6,944 nucleotides of DNA from UBA4615 sp035628395 (GTDB taxonomy: Bacteria > Pseudomonadota > Gammaproteobacteria > Burkholderiales > Burkholderiaceae_E). Below, piece by piece: positions 5,665 through 6,944 of the stretch. The notes under the pieces are model-generated. The model was not told the origin of the DNA and ran no database searches. It was given only the letters and a program-made list of their open reading frames with translations. Each line of letters starts with the position of its first letter. Within the stretch, counting starts at the first letter, position 1. Where the stretch lies: NCBI GenBank assembly GCA_035628395.1, contig DASPJX010000138.1, forward strand, positions 1 through 6,944. Direction: 5' to 3'. The translations under genes and the position numbers were made by a program.

Positions 5665-6944
5665 TCAGAACCAGGCGTCCTTCATGTCGAGCGTCGTCGT
5701 GTCGATCGAGTCGAGCAGATCGAGCATCGGCCCGGTGCGGGGCAGCTCCCAGCGGAAGAACCAGCGCGCCGCCTGCCGCTTGCCGGCGTAGAAGTCGGCG
5801 TCGGCCGCGTCGCGCGGGCTCGCGGCCTGCGCGACCATCGCCTGCTCGAGCCACTGCCACGCGACGACCACGTGGCCGAAGGCCTCGAGGAACACCGACG
5901 CGTTGGCGAGCGTGACGTCGAGGTCGCCGACCGCGTGGAGCCGGCGCACCGTGGCGAACACGCGCGAGGCGGCGCCCGCGAGCTGGCGGCCCATCGCCGC
6001 GAGCTCGTCGCCCCACTCGCCGTGCCCGGCGAGCGACGCGGCGCGGCCGACCGCCGACTCGAGCTCGTTGGCGAGGATCCGCGCGGCCTCGCCCTGCCCC
6101 AGCACCATCTTGCGCCCGAGCAGGTCGAGCGCCTGGATGCCGTGGGTGCCCTCGTGGATCGGGTTCAGCCGGTTGTCGCGCCAGTACTGCTCGACGTTGT
6201 AGTCGCGCGTGTAGCCGTAGCCGCCGTGCACCTGGATCGCGAGGTCGTTCGCCGCGAGGCACCACTGCGACGGCCAGCTCTTGATCACCGGCGTCAGCAG
6301 CTCGAGCAGCCACCGGGCGCGGGTGCGCTCGGCCTCCGAGCCGGTGCGCTCGTCGTCGACGAGCCGCGCGCCGTACAGGCACAGCGCCATCCCGCCCTCG
6401 ACGTACGCCTTCTGCGCGAGCAGCATGCGCCGGACGTCGGCGTGCTCGACGATCGGCACCTGCGGGCGCGACGGGTCCTTGTCGCGGGGACGCCGGCCCT
6501 GCGGGCGGTTGCGCGCGTAGTCGAGCGCGTGCAGGTAGCCGACGTAGCCGAGGCAGGCCGCGCCCAGCCCGACGCCGATCCGCGCCTCGTTCATCATGTG
6601 GAACATGCAGGCGAGCCCCCGGCCGGCCTCGCCGACCAGCCAGCCGATCGCGCCGGCCTCGCCGCCCGGGCGGAACCGACCCTCGCCGAAGTTGAGCAGC
6701 GTGTTCGTCGTGCCCCGGTAGCCCATCTTGTGGTTGAGCCCCGCGAGCGTCACGTCGTTGCGCTCGCCCACCGAGCCGTCCGCCTCGAGCAGCCGCTTGG
6801 GCACGAGGAACAGCGAGATGCCCTTCGTGCCCGGCACGAGCCGTCCGTCCGGGCCGGGGATCTTGGCGAGCACCAGGTGGACGATGTTCTCGGTCAGCTC
6901 GTGCTCGCCGCCCGAGATCCACATCTTGTTGCCGAACAGCCGGT
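5665..6944 (-). CDS. acyl-CoA dehydrogenase of the DmdC-like long type, N-terminus cut by window edge
   Basis: The C-terminal 425 residues of an FAD-dependent acyl-CoA dehydrogenase; the frame is open to the window edge, so the true start lies beyond 6944. Seen: the end of the beta domain (GNKMWISGGEHEL, then KGISLFLVPK), NHKMGYRGT, the helical domain with MMNEARIGVGLGAA, the flavin-side HGGYGYTRDY segment, and NPIHEGTHGIQ. The Glu in HEGT (codon 6151-6153) aligns with the catalytic base of 3-methylmercaptopropionyl-CoA dehydrogenase (DmdC) relatives. About 150 residues follow it, matching the extra C-terminal domain (Pfam Acyl-CoA_dh_C type) and ending in TTTLDMKDAWF, typical of this about 590-600-residue branch; about 170 residues should be missing. 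It introduces an alpha,beta double bond into an acyl-CoA and passes electrons to ETF. Few members have known substrates, so the fold does not imply DMSP catabolism. It is the first visible gene of the unit. Confidence 0.95.
   Translation of the reverse strand, partial: RLFGNKMWISGGEHELTENIVHLVLAKIPGPDGRLVPGTKGISLFLVPKRLLEADGSVGERNDVTLAGLNHKMGYRGTTNTLLNFGEGRFRPGGEAGAIGWLVGEAGRGLACMFHMMNEARIGVGLGAACLGYVGYLHALDYARNRPQGRRPRDKDPSRPQVPIVEHADVRRMLLAQKAYVEGGMALCLYGARLVDDERTGSEAERTRARWLLELLTPVIKSWPSQWCLAANDLAIQVHGGYGYTRDYNVEQYWRDNRLNPIHEGTHGIQALDLLGRKMVLGQGEAARILANELESAVGRAASLAGHGEWGDELAAMGRQLAGAASRVFATVRRLHAVGDLDVTLANASVFLEAFGHVVVAWQWLEQAMVAQAASPRDAADADFYAGKRQAARWFFRWELPRTGPMLDLLDSIDTTTLDMKDAWF

Noticed and set aside
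4385..6922. An 845-codon minus-strand frame suggesting a giant fusion protein
   Set aside because: Only its last 148 codons encode a real protein (the thioesterase). The rest is the wrong frame of the SDR and acyl-CoA dehydrogenase and is Arg-rich nonsense.

Overview
The window is very GC-rich (about 70% by eye) with strong G/C bias at third codon positions. It reads as ordinary chromosomal or megaplasmid DNA of a high-GC proteobacterium. A Burkholderiales-type betaproteobacterium is my best guess from codon use and gene families, but nothing here fixes the genus. I see no rRNA, tRNA, CRISPR, insertion sequence or phage gene.

All eight genes lie on the minus strand, so transcription runs from high to low coordinates. 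In that order they are: a DmdC-type acyl-CoA dehydrogenase, cut at its N-terminus by the window edge (5665-6944); a FabG-like SDR (4828-5604); a PaaI-type hotdog thioesterase (4385-4831); a CurA/leukotriene-B4-dehydrogenase-like NADP-dependent enone reductase (3348-4349); a class II aldolase/adducin-family protein (2532-3299); a second, NAD-type SDR (1622-2500); an epoxide-hydrolase-like alpha/beta hydrolase (717-1625); and an HSL-family (family IV) esterase, cut at its C-terminus by the other edge (1-714). Gaps are tiny: 60, -4, 35, 48, 31, -4 and 2 nt. This looks like one polycistronic unit with two stop/start overlaps. No gene-free stretch exceeds 60 nt.

The set looks like a catabolic or detoxifying pathway for an ester-, epoxide- or enone-bearing lipid-like compound. 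The esterase and epoxide hydrolase would open the substrate, the SDRs would oxidise or reduce hydroxy/keto groups, the enone reductase would saturate a C=C next to a carbonyl, the dehydrogenase would act on an acyl-CoA, and the thioesterase would release a free acid from CoA. The substrate cannot be read from the sequence. The least understood member is the class II aldolase/adducin protein: it keeps the three zinc-type histidines but has Gly where true aldolases have the catalytic Glu. No individual family is new. What merits attention is the combination and this divergent aldolase-like protein.
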